From IMG/VR virus record IMGVR_UViG_3300008219_000126, positions 1 to 21,641 of that record: a stretch of DNA of 21,641 nucleotides; one strand, written 5' to 3'. Positions 6,022 through 13,929 of the stretch are shown here, one piece after another. The notes beneath the pieces are model-generated. The model did no database searches, was not told where the DNA came from, and saw only the letters and a list, made by a program, of their open reading frames with translations. Source of the stretch: a virus. Every line of letters begins with the position of its first letter. The stretch's first letter is position 1. A program made the position numbers and the translations under genes.

Positions 6022-7908
6022 ATGGCGACCGCCTTCAAGGACAAATCAACAGAAGAGCTTACCTCTGCTAGGGATAAGCTTGATGCTGATATTGTAGGGT
6101 TCACCGCTAAGCTCGATGCTGCCGGCACCAAGGGTTCCATGGCCAGCAAGAAGGCAGATGTTGGCTCCCAGCTAGAAGCTCACAGCAGCCTTAGAGATAA
6201 GATCCAAAAGGAATTGGATGCTAGAGAATTTGAGGCTCCTTCGGAGCCCCAGCGTCCAGCCTATGAGGGTGTAGACTCTGAAGTTAGGTACGCCGAGCAT
6301 AAGAAGCGAGAAGCTATTGAGCGTTTGGGAGTTGACCCTACCCAGCCGATGATGGGATTCCCACATCGTATGCAGAATGTGCCCAAGCCCAGACCCAGAC
6401 CAACAGATCCTTCTGAAGTGGCAGTGGCGGCCTATCCTCCGGAGGAGCCCATTACGGCTGGTATGGAGGGTATTACTCCAGAGGAGGGAACAGACATTCT
6501 TAGGTTTGGCGCTGAACTAGCAGCGAGCCAAACTCCAGCAGATATCCCCATCAGCGCAGGCTACATGGCAAAGGCTGTAGCAGAGAGAGACATTCCTGGG
6601 ATGGTTTTGGGGGCCATGGGGATGATCCCCTACATCGGGCTTCCCGCTGATCTTATGCGGATGATTAAAGCTGGGGACAAGTCTTGGGGGACACTTGAAC
6701 TAGCGGCGAAGACGCTTAAATCTGGCGATATTGATTTTAATACCTGGGACAGTACCAAGTTGAACTACACTACGCTCGCGCACGACCGGAAGATGGAGAA
6801 GTTCATTGAGGGTTCCGAGAGCGATAACCCCATCAATAGAATTACAGATTATGGAGATAGAGATCTTATACACACTTCTATCGCCATCAAAATGGATAAC
6901 CTTACAGACTCCTTGTTAGAAGGTACGTGGGTTAGAGAGGCCGCTGAGCAGTTTGTTAAGAATCCTAAGAAGAAGGTGCGCATAGGCCCATCTATGGATG
7001 ACATTCTTGGCGACCCGGACTTAGAGGGTATAAGCCAGAAATCTAGAGAGGAGCTTAAGGAGATTCTCCCTTGGGTTGAGTGGGAGAATGCCAGAGAGAT
7101 AAATACTTATATATTTGAACATGTGGATGAGTTCGCTAGGTTCGCTGATGGATACGCTGCCAAGCTAACAAAGTCGCCCCCCGTACCGAAAACCAAGCCC
7201 GCCCAGGCAGCCAAAACAGCAGCTAGAGAAGCCGATGTTAAGGGTTGGGAGTCACCATATTTTTCAACAAGCAGACTTACAAGCCCAGAGGATAAGGAGT
7301 TTATGTGGTACGGGCTCCATGAGAAGTGGAGGCGGGCTGGTTCGAAAATGCCGCCAATTAAGACGGAAGAGCAGGTGGCGGAAGCGCTTGACCAGGTTGC
7401 TCATGCACAGCGTGGCCTGCCGGAAGAGACAATGCTTAAGCTACAAAGAAGCAACCAATTTTCGCCAGCCTATAATGGTGCCGCAGAGAATGTTGGTGAC
7501 GTTATCACCAGAATGTCAAGGAAGGCGTCTCACCACGCCCCCGAAGCATGGTTGAAGCCAAAGATTCATAGTGCCATCAGTGATATCCACCTAATGGAAG
7601 ATTCCATTGAGATGCAGCTTAGGGAAAACCTAGGTCAAATAAAGGAAAGTGGGCTAACTCTTGATCAAGCTAGGGAAGAGATGCGTCGCTTAGGGCAAGA
7701 GTATGCAGACGCGCACAGAACGCTTCCTGTTTACAATGAAGTTCAGATGCTTGCGAATGACGCGGCGATTGCTTTTGGCGAGTGGCGCTTCGATGACGCA
7801 AGAGTGAGCCTTCAAAAGCTTCTTAAGTACGTTGATAGTGAGGATTGGTACGATAAACTAATGAGAGTTCAGCCTAGGTACGCTCGTCCTGGGGTGAAGC
7901 CACCCTGA
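6022..7908 (+). CDS. Large putative virion/internal protein with shared N-terminal module, 628 aa
   Basis: The function is not recognised. Residues 4-71 are a third copy of the helical module found twice in the upstream product: FKDKSTEEL at 5-13 and the closing helix LRDKIQKELDAREFE at 57-71. A proline-rich link (about 105-140) follows. Residues 172-217 are hydrophobic and glycine-rich, with GMVLGAMGMIPYIG at 193-206, a pattern of paired helices seen in some phage internal proteins and toxin carriers that interact with membranes. The remainder is long, charged and mainly helical, with basic proline-rich linkers (near 385-400 and at the C-terminus). No nuclease, lysozyme or protease motif was identified. 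It starts eight bases after the previous stop. An ejected internal protein is my best inference. Confidence 0.75.
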   Translation: MATAFKDKSTEELTSARDKLDADIVGFTAKLDAAGTKGSMASKKADVGSQLEAHSSLRDKIQKELDAREFEAPSEPQRPAYEGVDSEVRYAEHKKREAIERLGVDPTQPMMGFPHRMQNVPKPRPRPTDPSEVAVAAYPPEEPITAGMEGITPEEGTDILRFGAELAASQTPADIPISAGYMAKAVAERDIPGMVLGAMGMIPYIGLPADLMRMIKAGDKSWGTLELAAKTLKSGDIDFNTWDSTKLNYTTLAHDRKMEKFIEGSESDNPINRITDYGDRDLIHTSIAIKMDNLTDSLLEGTWVREAAEQFVKNPKKKVRIGPSMDDILGDPDLEGISQKSREELKEILPWVEWENAREINTYIFEHVDEFARFADGYAAKLTKSPPVPKTKPAQAAKTAAREADVKGWESPYFSTSRLTSPEDKEFMWYGLHEKWRRAGSKMPPIKTEEQVAEALDQVAHAQRGLPEETMLKLQRSNQFSPAYNGAAENVGDVITRMSRKASHHAPEAWLKPKIHSAISDIHLMEDSIEMQLRENLGQIKESGLTLDQAREEMRRLGQEYADAHRTLPVYNEVQMLANDAAIAFGEWRFDDARVSLQKLLKYVDSEDWYDKLMRVQPRYARPGVKPP

Positions 7909-7932
7909 CCCCTACCGGCGCCTCAGAATGGA

Positions 7933-7949
7933 TTCTAGGCCCCCTAGAA
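7933..7949. terminator. Inverted repeat between convergent genes
   Basis: TTCTAGG (7933-7939) and CCTAGAA (7943-7949) form a perfect seven-base-pair stem with a three-C loop. It lies between the stop codons of the 6022 gene and the reverse-strand gene ending at 7970, where a bidirectional terminator would be expected. There is no T run on either side, so termination would be weak or factor-assisted. Confidence 0.4.
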
Positions 7950-7969
7950 GCTCATTGAGAGCACTCCGC

Positions 7970-8257
7970 CTAGTACTTCATGTAATCAACGCGAACGAAG
8001 TGGTAGGTGCTTCCACCCACAGAGATACGTGCATCAAGGCCACGAGGGCAGCGCTTTGAAACTTGATTGATTGCGTTAGCCCGAGAAGCCTCGTCAGGAA
8101 AATCAAGGACAACCTCTTGGTCGCAGCTATAAACACTAAGCGGAAACGACTTGGCCTTAGGGGGGCGACCAGGACCGCGCTTAGGGGCCACGGGCGCTGA
8201 GACTACGGCAGTTTCGGTTGTACTCTTTGCTGGCTTCTTAGAGGAAGTGCGGGGCAT
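7970..8257 (-). CDS. AT-hook-containing small DNA-binding protein, 95 aa
   Basis: This is the only convincing reverse-strand gene in the window. Its ATG at 8257 is preceded on its own strand by GGAG seven bases away. The N-terminal third is lysine-, serine- and alanine-rich and disordered, followed by KRGPGRPPK at 26-34, which matches the AT-hook core (GRP flanked by basic residues) that binds the minor groove of AT-rich DNA. The C-terminal 60 residues (SVYSCDQEVVLDFPDEASRANAINQV onward) look like a small alpha/beta domain of unknown family. It is convergent with the 6022 gene and divergent from the 8285 gene with only 27 bases between starts. An architectural or regulatory role is inferred from the AT-hook. 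Confidence 0.8.
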   Translation of the reverse strand: MPRTSSKKPAKSTTETAVVSAPVAPKRGPGRPPKAKSFPLSVYSCDQEVVLDFPDEASRANAINQVSKRCPRGLDARISVGGSTYHFVRVDYMKY

Positions 8258-8264
8258 TGTAGAA

Positions 8265-8305
8265 CTCCATGATATTAGTTTTTTATGTCTAAAGACAAAT
8301 TGGTT
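8265..8305 (-). promoter_or_regulatory. Candidate promoter region for the AT-hook gene
   Basis: Read on the reverse strand, TTGTCT is followed after 15 bases by TAATAT, each matching four of six consensus positions, just upstream of the AT-hook gene. It would overlap the start of the 8285 gene, so the two divergent genes could interfere with each other. The short spacer makes this tentative. Confidence 0.25.
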
Positions 8306-8809
8306 GCTACTCGAATAACCGAACGACAGTATAACGCACTGATAGATGCGGCAGATAATGCCGGCGTAAAACGCTCAGACTTCGTAAGGAACGCAATCTC
8401 TATGGCACTGTCTAGAGGTGGAGAGCATCGTTTTATGGAGATATCCATTACGCCCCGTGCAGGAAGCTCATTGAACTCTGTTCTAGAGTGGCTTTGCTCA
8501 AGACAACCAATGATATCTGATCTTATTAGTGCCGGGGGTACTATGGACTCCGACGTTCGTAGGGTACTTTACCAAGAGGTATCTAAAGTACAAGCACGAA
8601 GGCTAGAGAAAGTGCTAAGAGGAATGAAGCTTGAGGTGATAGGACATGAGGAAGGTTGCTCTAGACAAGCAGTTCATGCTTCAGTAAAGAGAGCAATCAG
8701 AGACCTTAAGACAAACAAAAAGTTCATTACCGCATTGTGCGGAGCCCTTCCAGAGTCAGGACTAACGCCTGACGTAATCATCGAGGCTATAGATCATGTC
8801 GAAAGATAG
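8285..8809 (+). CDS. Ribbon-helix-helix plus sigma-region-4-like HTH protein, 174 aa
   Basis: Residues 5-42 (KLVATRITERQYNALIDAAD, then KRSDFVRNAI) have the strand-helix-helix pattern of Arc/CopG-type ribbon-helix-helix DNA-binding domains. Residues 110-142 (LRGMKLEVIGHEEGCSRQAV, then KRAIRDL) match the helix-turn-helix of sigma70 region 4, in which 'G.s.qaV...l.RAi..L' is typical. The centre (60-105) is a helical linker. Two different DNA-binding folds in one small phage protein are unusual. The start lacks a visible Shine-Dalgarno sequence, so translation may be leaderless. Its end overlaps the next gene by 14 bases, directly upstream of the terminase genes. It could be a late-gene regulator or a DNA-recognition component of packaging; I cannot choose between these. 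Confidence 0.85.
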   Translation: MSKDKLVATRITERQYNALIDAADNAGVKRSDFVRNAISMALSRGGEHRFMEISITPRAGSSLNSVLEWLCSRQPMISDLISAGGTMDSDVRRVLYQEVSKVQARRLEKVLRGMKLEVIGHEEGCSRQAVHASVKRAIRDLKTNKKFITALCGALPESGLTPDVIIEAIDHVER

Positions 8810-9077
8810 AAAGCAACCAGACCCACGATTCTCCTTGAAGACCTTTGATGGGATTCTTCATACAGTTGAGGACACCCTTGAGCAGTTCAATAGTGGAATA
8901 CTCGATAAGGGAGACGTGTCTACTATCGGAAGCCTGCTAACCATTGCTCGTCAGACCATTTCCGACAAGAGCAAGTATGCAAAGCTGAAGAACCCGGCAG
9001 CAAAGAAGAACGAACCGGCACAAGAGCTTACCAGCCACGGTCCCTTCGGGATCCTTAGAGGCGGCAAGTCGGGGTGA
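8796..9077 (+). CDS. Probable terminase small-subunit-type or packaging accessory protein, 93 aa
   Basis: The start lies inside the 8285 gene (14-base overlap), and its TGA overlaps the GTG start of the large terminase, so the three are translationally coupled. About residues 13-65 are helical with the spacing 'L..FNSGILDKGDVSTIGSLL..A...I', which is common in the short proteins encoded just before large terminase genes. The C-terminus (KNPAAKKNE) is basic and the final residues glycine-rich. There is no clear helix-turn-helix, so DNA recognition may come from the adjacent 8285 protein. The assignment rests mainly on position and size; small subunits are poorly conserved. Confidence 0.6.
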   Translation: MSKDRKQPDPRFSLKTFDGILHTVEDTLEQFNSGILDKGDVSTIGSLLTIARQTISDKSKYAKLKNPAAKKNEPAQELTSHGPFGILRGGKSG

Positions 9078-10690
9078 TTGTATACCCAGACCACAAAGAC
9101 TTCTGGAACCCAGAAGCCTTTCTACCTATGACAAGGGTTCGCACTAAGAGCGGATCCATAGAACCATTCCATCTTTGGGATCAGCAAAAGATCCTATCCG
9201 CAGCCGTTATGCGTTGCTACAAAGAGGGAAAGTGGCTTGTACACGTAAAGCCGCGTCAGGAAGGTAGCTCAACGTTCTTTACCGGCGTTGGTGTACAGCA
9301 CGCAGCGTTCAGAACAGGATGCAGAGTAGGCATCCTCGCCCACAAGAAAGTTCAGAGCCAATATCTCTCATCTGTAGCAGTGCGATTCCATCGCTATATG
9401 CCCGATGAGATTAGGCCAAAGAAGACTCCAGGACTCAAGAGAAGTCTGGAGTTCCCAGAGATTGATAGCCGTATGACTATTGCCTCTGTAAAAGATGACG
9501 AACCGCTTCGCGGTGAGACTGTTCAGGTATTGCTAGCCACAGAGATATCCGCATGGTCTGAAAACGGTGGGCCAGAAGCCTGGACAGCAGCGCTCAACGC
9601 TGTTCCCGGAGACGGTGGCTTTGTCATTGCTGAATCAACACCACGCCACCACGGCGACCAGCTACACCTTGTGTGTACAGACTCTGAGGCGCCAGACAGC
9701 AAGTGGATGAAGGTGTTCATTCCTTGGACCATTGTTCAGGAATACAAAGTACAGCCACCACCAAGGTGGAAGCCTCGACTAGATGTGCGTGACTATATGG
9801 ATCAGCACAAGATCCCAGAAGACTCTGCCTATTGGATGCAGACAGTTGGATTAGAAAAGTGCCGAAACGACCTAATGAAGTTTCGAGCAGAGTATCCAGT
9901 AAATGAACTAGACTGCTGGATTCTGGCTGGTGACGCTGTATACAACGCAAAGAGACTCATGGAGATATTAGATCTTCTCGACAGAGGCACAGGATTGAAT
10001 GTCGAGACAGATGAATGGGTTGTGTTTAAGAAGCCAATGCCCAATAGCAGATACATAATCTTTGTAGATCCTGCTGGATCATGGGCCAAAAGAGACATGT
10101 TTGGCGTCGAGATATTCGATGTCGATGGTTGCTCGCAAGTGGCCGAATATCTAGGGCATGCAGAAGCCTTCCGTATGGCAAGAAGGATCATTGAGTGGGC
10201 TAAGCAATACAATAATGCCCGCATATACATCGAAGCCAACGGTGTAGGTGAAGCGGTTTTATCTCATGTGGTTGCTATGGGATATCGAAACGTCTACCAC
10301 AGGAAAGCATCTGGATATGGTTCTGGTGGGAAGCAACGCATTCCAGGCTGGTACTCCAACTCAAAGACAAAAGCACAAGCAGTTGGATACCTACAAGAAC
10401 TCATAGATGATGGCTCAATCACAATCCACTCAGTTCGCTGCCTTCGGCAACTCCTGAACTATCGGGGCCAGTGGGACAAGCTCTCTAGAGACGTGTCTGG
10501 CGGGCACTATGATCTTGCTGCCGCTGTGGCTGGTATTGCTTGGGCGTGGCGTAATGAGATAGGTGCCCAGCACCATAAGAAAAACATGTCCCCAAAACAG
10601 ATAGAAAATGAAGCCTGGCGAAGACTTCTTGATAGGATTGACCGCGCATCTATCAATGAATGGGACACCCCATGGGGTAAGCACATATGA
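9074..10690 (+). CDS. terL: Terminase large subunit, 538 aa
   Basis: This is the ATP-driven motor and nuclease that packs DNA into the head. The N-terminal ATPase shows a Walker A-type KPRQEGSSTF at 59-68, a Walker B strand VLLATE at 152-157 with E157 as the likely catalytic acid, and AESTPR at 186-191 as the coupling motif. The C-terminal RNase H-like nuclease shows its three expected acidic residues in VDPAG (D332), IEANG (E387) and HYD (D480). The length is normal for the family. The GTG start overlaps the previous stop as GTGA, and the stop overlaps the portal start as ATGA, so expression is coupled to both neighbours. The identification is firm. Confidence 0.95.
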   Translation: MIVYPDHKDFWNPEAFLPMTRVRTKSGSIEPFHLWDQQKILSAAVMRCYKEGKWLVHVKPRQEGSSTFFTGVGVQHAAFRTGCRVGILAHKKVQSQYLSSVAVRFHRYMPDEIRPKKTPGLKRSLEFPEIDSRMTIASVKDDEPLRGETVQVLLATEISAWSENGGPEAWTAALNAVPGDGGFVIAESTPRHHGDQLHLVCTDSEAPDSKWMKVFIPWTIVQEYKVQPPPRWKPRLDVRDYMDQHKIPEDSAYWMQTVGLEKCRNDLMKFRAEYPVNELDCWILAGDAVYNAKRLMEILDLLDRGTGLNVETDEWVVFKKPMPNSRYIIFVDPAGSWAKRDMFGVEIFDVDGCSQVAEYLGHAEAFRMARRIIEWAKQYNNARIYIEANGVGEAVLSHVVAMGYRNVYHRKASGYGSGGKQRIPGWYSNSKTKAQAVGYLQELIDDGSITIHSVRCLRQLLNYRGQWDKLSRDVSGGHYDLAAAVAGIAWAWRNEIGAQHHKKNMSPKQIENEAWRRLLDRIDRASINEWDTPWGKHI

Positions 10691-12447
10691 ATGCCCACAC
10701 AGATCTACATGCAGGACCCAAGGCTGAGCACAAGTCCATCCAAAGAATGGTTGGGCTAGTTCTCCAAACAGAAGAGTGGTACCAAAAGCACCGTGCAGAC
10801 GAAGTAATTCGTAACCTTTCTTACTATAGAGGAAGGTTCTGGGATGGGGATGGAATCTCCATTAAGGCTGCCGATTCTCGTGGGTATAACGCTGTTCAGA
10901 ATGAGATCTTTCCTATTGTGGACACCATTGTTTCAGCATTGGCAATGGATCTTCCACAAGTTGAAGCCCTTGATCAGCGCCAAGGCGCCACAGATGTGCC
11001 GGAAAAAGAGAACGATCCAACCTTTGCTGGACGCAGGATTGCTTCTGTATTGAACTGGTTCGCAGAAGAAGATGAACTAGATACTGTCATTCAAGAGCTT
11101 GTTCTTCATGCGCTTCTGTTCGACCAATCTGTCGTTAAGGTGTCCTGGTCTGCCAATCTGGGTAGGCCGATTTGGCGAACCAAACTACCGTGGGAAGTAC
11201 ATTTCGATCCAAGCGCCAAACGGGTCGCTGATGTTGGCTGGTCATTCGAGAGATTCGTTCTACATTATGACGATTTCAGGGGCAGGATTGAAAGCGGCGT
11301 CTACGATAGACCAAAGAAGGCTATTCCGGCAGATACCTACCCTAGTTCAATCATTGATACTAGGATGCCTCTCGAGCAAGAAGTTGAGCTTAGGGAGAAG
11401 GGACTAAAAGAGTATGTTTCTCTTATAGAGTTTTGGGACTTTAGAAAGAAAAAGCTATACCACCTGCATCCAGATACGGCTCAGCTTCTCATGGAAGCAG
11501 ACATGCCTTATGAGCGACCATACGATGCGCTCATCTTCCATCCTGGTGTTGGTCGTATTCGTGGCATCTCTGATGTAAGTTTGATTGCTCCAATCCAGAG
11601 GGACATCAATGAGCTTGTTTCTGCTCGTCGTGAGATTGTGGCCCGTCTTCCCCGTCGTATGCTGGTAGACCGCAAGCTATTCAGGTCTGACGAAGAGTTT
11701 GAACGGTGGAAGAACGCAAGATCTTGGGAGCCCGTGCTTGTTGAGGGCCCGCCAGACGGAACCATTGATCAGCATGTGTGGGTCTCACCAGAGATGCCGA
11801 CTACATTTGATTTTAATACGCATCTAAACCAGGGCATCGAGTCTATTCGTTGGTTGCCTGGAATGGCTGACTATCAGCATGGTCAAGTAAAGAACATTCG
11901 TACCGCAGCAGAAGCGAATATGATTCGTGGCGCCATTGAAGGTCGCCTAAACATTAGGGCAAGGAAGGTTGTTCGCGTTGTGACAAGCATGTTCCGAAAA
12001 GCATTGGCTACAACTAAGTGGGCGTTAAGAAATCCAGAAGCTTCTGGAATCAATGTCGAAGCAATCGCGTCGATTACCCAGGCGGAACCAAATAGTTTAA
12101 TGCTTCAGAAGGACCTGCTTGAGGTGTCTCCTTCGTTCAGACTTCTTCCATTCTCTCCACTTATGGAAGACAAGATCGCACGAAGGGACTCTCTTACAAA
12201 CCTCCTTGCCCCACTTTCGAGCCCATCTCCACTTGGAGAAGCCATGAACCAAAGAGAGCTTGCAAAAGAAATTGTAGATGCTTTTGGGTTCAGACCATCC
12301 TTGGTAAAGACAGAAGAAGAGGCTGTTCAAGAACAGGCGGCAGCACAACAAGAAGAGTTATCGCCTGGGGCTGCGGGTCCAGGGCAGGTAGGGCTTCCAC
12401 TTCCACCCAATATCGGACTTCCTCCTGGGGTTATCCCGGAAGGTTGA
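10687..12447 (+). CDS. Portal protein, 586 aa
   Basis: The position directly after the large terminase with an ATGA overlap, the 586-aa length and the sequence layout identify the ring through which DNA enters and leaves the head. Visible portal-like features are an N-terminal aromatic helix (EEWYQKHRADEVIRNLSYYRG), a central beta-rich part with 'PWEVHFDPSAK' and 'SLIEFWDFRKKKLYHL', and a long helical segment 'IAPIQRDINELVSARREIV' followed by the 'TAAEANMIRGAIEGRLN' helix typical of the portal stem and crown. The C-terminus from about residue 545 is glutamine-rich, then a proline/glycine tail, probably disordered. A P22-like class is plausible from the tail genes downstream. Confidence 0.9.
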   Translation: MNAHTDLHAGPKAEHKSIQRMVGLVLQTEEWYQKHRADEVIRNLSYYRGRFWDGDGISIKAADSRGYNAVQNEIFPIVDTIVSALAMDLPQVEALDQRQGATDVPEKENDPTFAGRRIASVLNWFAEEDELDTVIQELVLHALLFDQSVVKVSWSANLGRPIWRTKLPWEVHFDPSAKRVADVGWSFERFVLHYDDFRGRIESGVYDRPKKAIPADTYPSSIIDTRMPLEQEVELREKGLKEYVSLIEFWDFRKKKLYHLHPDTAQLLMEADMPYERPYDALIFHPGVGRIRGISDVSLIAPIQRDINELVSARREIVARLPRRMLVDRKLFRSDEEFERWKNARSWEPVLVEGPPDGTIDQHVWVSPEMPTTFDFNTHLNQGIESIRWLPGMADYQHGQVKNIRTAAEANMIRGAIEGRLNIRARKVVRVVTSMFRKALATTKWALRNPEASGINVEAIASITQAEPNSLMLQKDLLEVSPSFRLLPFSPLMEDKIARRDSLTNLLAPLSSPSPLGEAMNQRELAKEIVDAFGFRPSLVKTEEEAVQEQAAAQQEELSPGAAGPGQVGLPLPPNIGLPPGVIPEG

Positions 12448-12477
12448 CAAACGTTAAACTGTAAACTTGGATGAACG

Positions 12478-12873
12478 ATGCCTAAGCTCATTAGACTAGC
12501 AGAGAAAGCCCTAGACGGTGATGAAGACGCCATGGATGAGTTGGAGCTTATGGCTCCTAAGGGCGTCTTAGACGATATGACCGTCGAGGAGTTCGCAGAA
12601 AAGATGGTGAACGACGAAGAGTTTGCAGATGAAATCTATTCTGCGCAGGGCACCAAGTACGGTGGAGAGATGCCACCGGAAAAGCATAATTCTGGTGGCG
12701 ATACGATCACGGTGGGCAAAGTAGATATGTCTACTATGGATGTCAGTACACTAAGAACGCTTGAAGAAGCTGGCCTTATTGAAATCAGCAAAGATTTGAA
12801 TAGGGCTATTAGTGGAGAAAATACGGATGAGAACCCAGGAAACAATCCTGGCAATGAGAATGAAAACTACTAG
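12478..12873 (+). CDS. Small acidic protein, 131 aa
   Basis: Unrecognised. The product is strongly acidic, with an N-terminal helical part (IRLAEKALDGDEDAMDELE) and a C-terminal asparagine/glutamate tail (NPGNNPGNENENY). Acidic proteins in this position, between portal and scaffold, are often assembly factors or head minor proteins, but no specific family is seen. The upstream gap is 30 bases, and no strong Shine-Dalgarno precedes the ATG; a four-codon frame (MNDA) at 12471 overlaps the start, which could aid reinitiation. Confidence 0.65.
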   Translation: MPKLIRLAEKALDGDEDAMDELELMAPKGVLDDMTVEEFAEKMVNDEEFADEIYSAQGTKYGGEMPPEKHNSGGDTITVGKVDMSTMDVSTLRTLEEAGLIEISKDLNRAISGENTDENPGNNPGNENENY

Positions 12874-12884
12874 CGGATTGCTTC

Positions 12885-13412
12885 ATGCCAATCTTTGATT
12901 ATGTTTGCTCTGGATGTGGTTCTTCAAAGGAGCACTTGTACCTTGGATCTGAATCTATACCGGACAGTATTGCTTGTAGCTGTGGTAGCAGTTCCACTCG
13001 CAGTGGTGTTTATAGCTTCAATCCTGTCGGCCCTATTTGGTCTGGCCTTGAAGACTATTCAAAGGCTATCTATGGCACTTCTGGGATGATGCGCGGACAA
13101 GAAGTAAGAACATACAAAGATATTAAGAAGTTTGAAGAAGAGAATAGTTTTGTAAGAACAGACCCAAACTCCGTAAAGTATCGTTCATCTGTTGATGATA
13201 TGAAGCAGGAAGCGCTTGAACTTGACCGTGTTGCAGAACAAGATGGTCGTGAAGCCGTAGCAGATCATATCTACAAACAAGAGATGAAAGACGCTACCGG
13301 TTGGACGAATACACAATATAATCGCTGGAAGGAGATTTCAGATGCCTGTGACCCCACCGATGCCCAACTTGCCGGGGGCACCAACTGCGGGAACACTCCA
13401 GATCCCGTCTGA
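12885..13412 (+). CDS. FmdB-type zinc ribbon protein, 175 aa
   Basis: The first 34 residues (MPIFDYVCSGCGSS with C8 and C11, then ACSCG with C31 and C33) match the FmdB/CxxC zinc ribbon, except that the second knuckle is CxC rather than CxxC. Residues 35-175 are a longer extension than in stand-alone FmdB proteins (around 70-110 aa), rich in acidic helices (DMKQEALELDRVAEQDGREA) with a cysteine pair near the end. Zinc ribbon proteins of this type recur in phage head gene clusters, with no settled function. The last 71 bases overlap the next gene's start in another frame, an unusual amount for this cluster. Structural or assembly role is inferred from location. Confidence 0.8.
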   Translation: MPIFDYVCSGCGSSKEHLYLGSESIPDSIACSCGSSSTRSGVYSFNPVGPIWSGLEDYSKAIYGTSGMMRGQEVRTYKDIKKFEEENSFVRTDPNSVKYRSSVDDMKQEALELDRVAEQDGREAVADHIYKQEMKDATGWTNTQYNRWKEISDACDPTDAQLAGGTNCGNTPDPV

Positions 13413-13929
13413 CGAAGAGCTTCAAAACATGCCTCTGGAGGAACTAGAAAAGCTAGTTCTTCAGGCAACAGATGATGTGAATCTTGCTCTTCAACAACAG
13501 GGTGTTGATCTTGGAATCGGTACCGGTGCGCCAATGGGTGCCGGGGCGCCGCCCGCACAGGGCGCAGAACTTAGTTTAGTTACCCCAGAGTTGATACAAA
13601 AGGCTTCGGATGCGCTAATGGCTGCCGGAATCCTTCCTGGTCCTGTAGCAGAAATGTCCCCAGAGTTTATGGAACTGCTTGTTCTTTTGGCAGATGCGAT
13701 AAGTCCTGGTGTTTATAATCTACAAAACGAAGATGATTTAGTGGAGTTTTTAAATGGAATCGCAACAGGAATCATTGCCCTCCCAGCAATCCCAGGAGCC
13801 CCAGGAGCAGGAGGAGCAGTCCAAGGCGGACCTCCAGCAGAAGCTGTTGGAGGGCCTCCAGTCGCAGCACCAGGAGGAGTCCCCGGAACAACCCCAGCAG
13901 CAGGACCAGGAATCATCCCCGGAACTTAG
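13342..13929 (+). CDS. Proline/glycine/alanine-rich protein overlapping both neighbours, 195 aa
   Basis: A good AAGGAG (13328-13333) lies eight bases before the ATG, supporting this start inside the FmdB-type gene. The N-terminal half has an acidic helix (DEELQNMPLEELEKLVLQ) and a further helical segment (PEFMELLVLLADAISPG). From about residue 140 the product becomes low-complexity, with repeats such as GAPGAGG, GGPPAEA and PGTTPAAGPG. This tail (13754-13929) is encoded in the same DNA as the start of the scaffold-like gene, one frame apart. Its role is unknown; position suggests a head assembly function. Because both neighbouring frames have supported starts, I consider the gene real. Confidence 0.7.
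   Translation: MPVTPPMPNLPGAPTAGTLQIPSDEELQNMPLEELEKLVLQATDDVNLALQQQGVDLGIGTGAPMGAGAPPAQGAELSLVTPELIQKASDALMAAGILPGPVAEMSPEFMELLVLLADAISPGVYNLQNEDDLVEFLNGIATGIIALPAIPGAPGAGGAVQGGPPAEAVGGPPVAAPGGVPGTTPAAGPGIIPGT

Noticed and set aside
9829-10239. 136-aa reverse-strand frame inside the terminase gene
   Set aside because: The terminase frame is certain from its motifs, and the reverse frame shows no recognisable domain or ribosome site.
12446-12474. TTGACA at the portal stop followed after 17 bases by TTGGAT as a promoter
   Set aside because: The -10 match is poor and it lies inside a compact co-directional gene block where read-through explains expression.
13740-13756. Programmed frameshift joining the 13342 and 13754 frames
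   Set aside because: No canonical slippery heptamer lies in frame at TTTTTAAA, the scaffold frame is closed by TAA at 13751, and both genes have their own ribosome sites. A shift inside the overlap cannot be excluded but is not needed.
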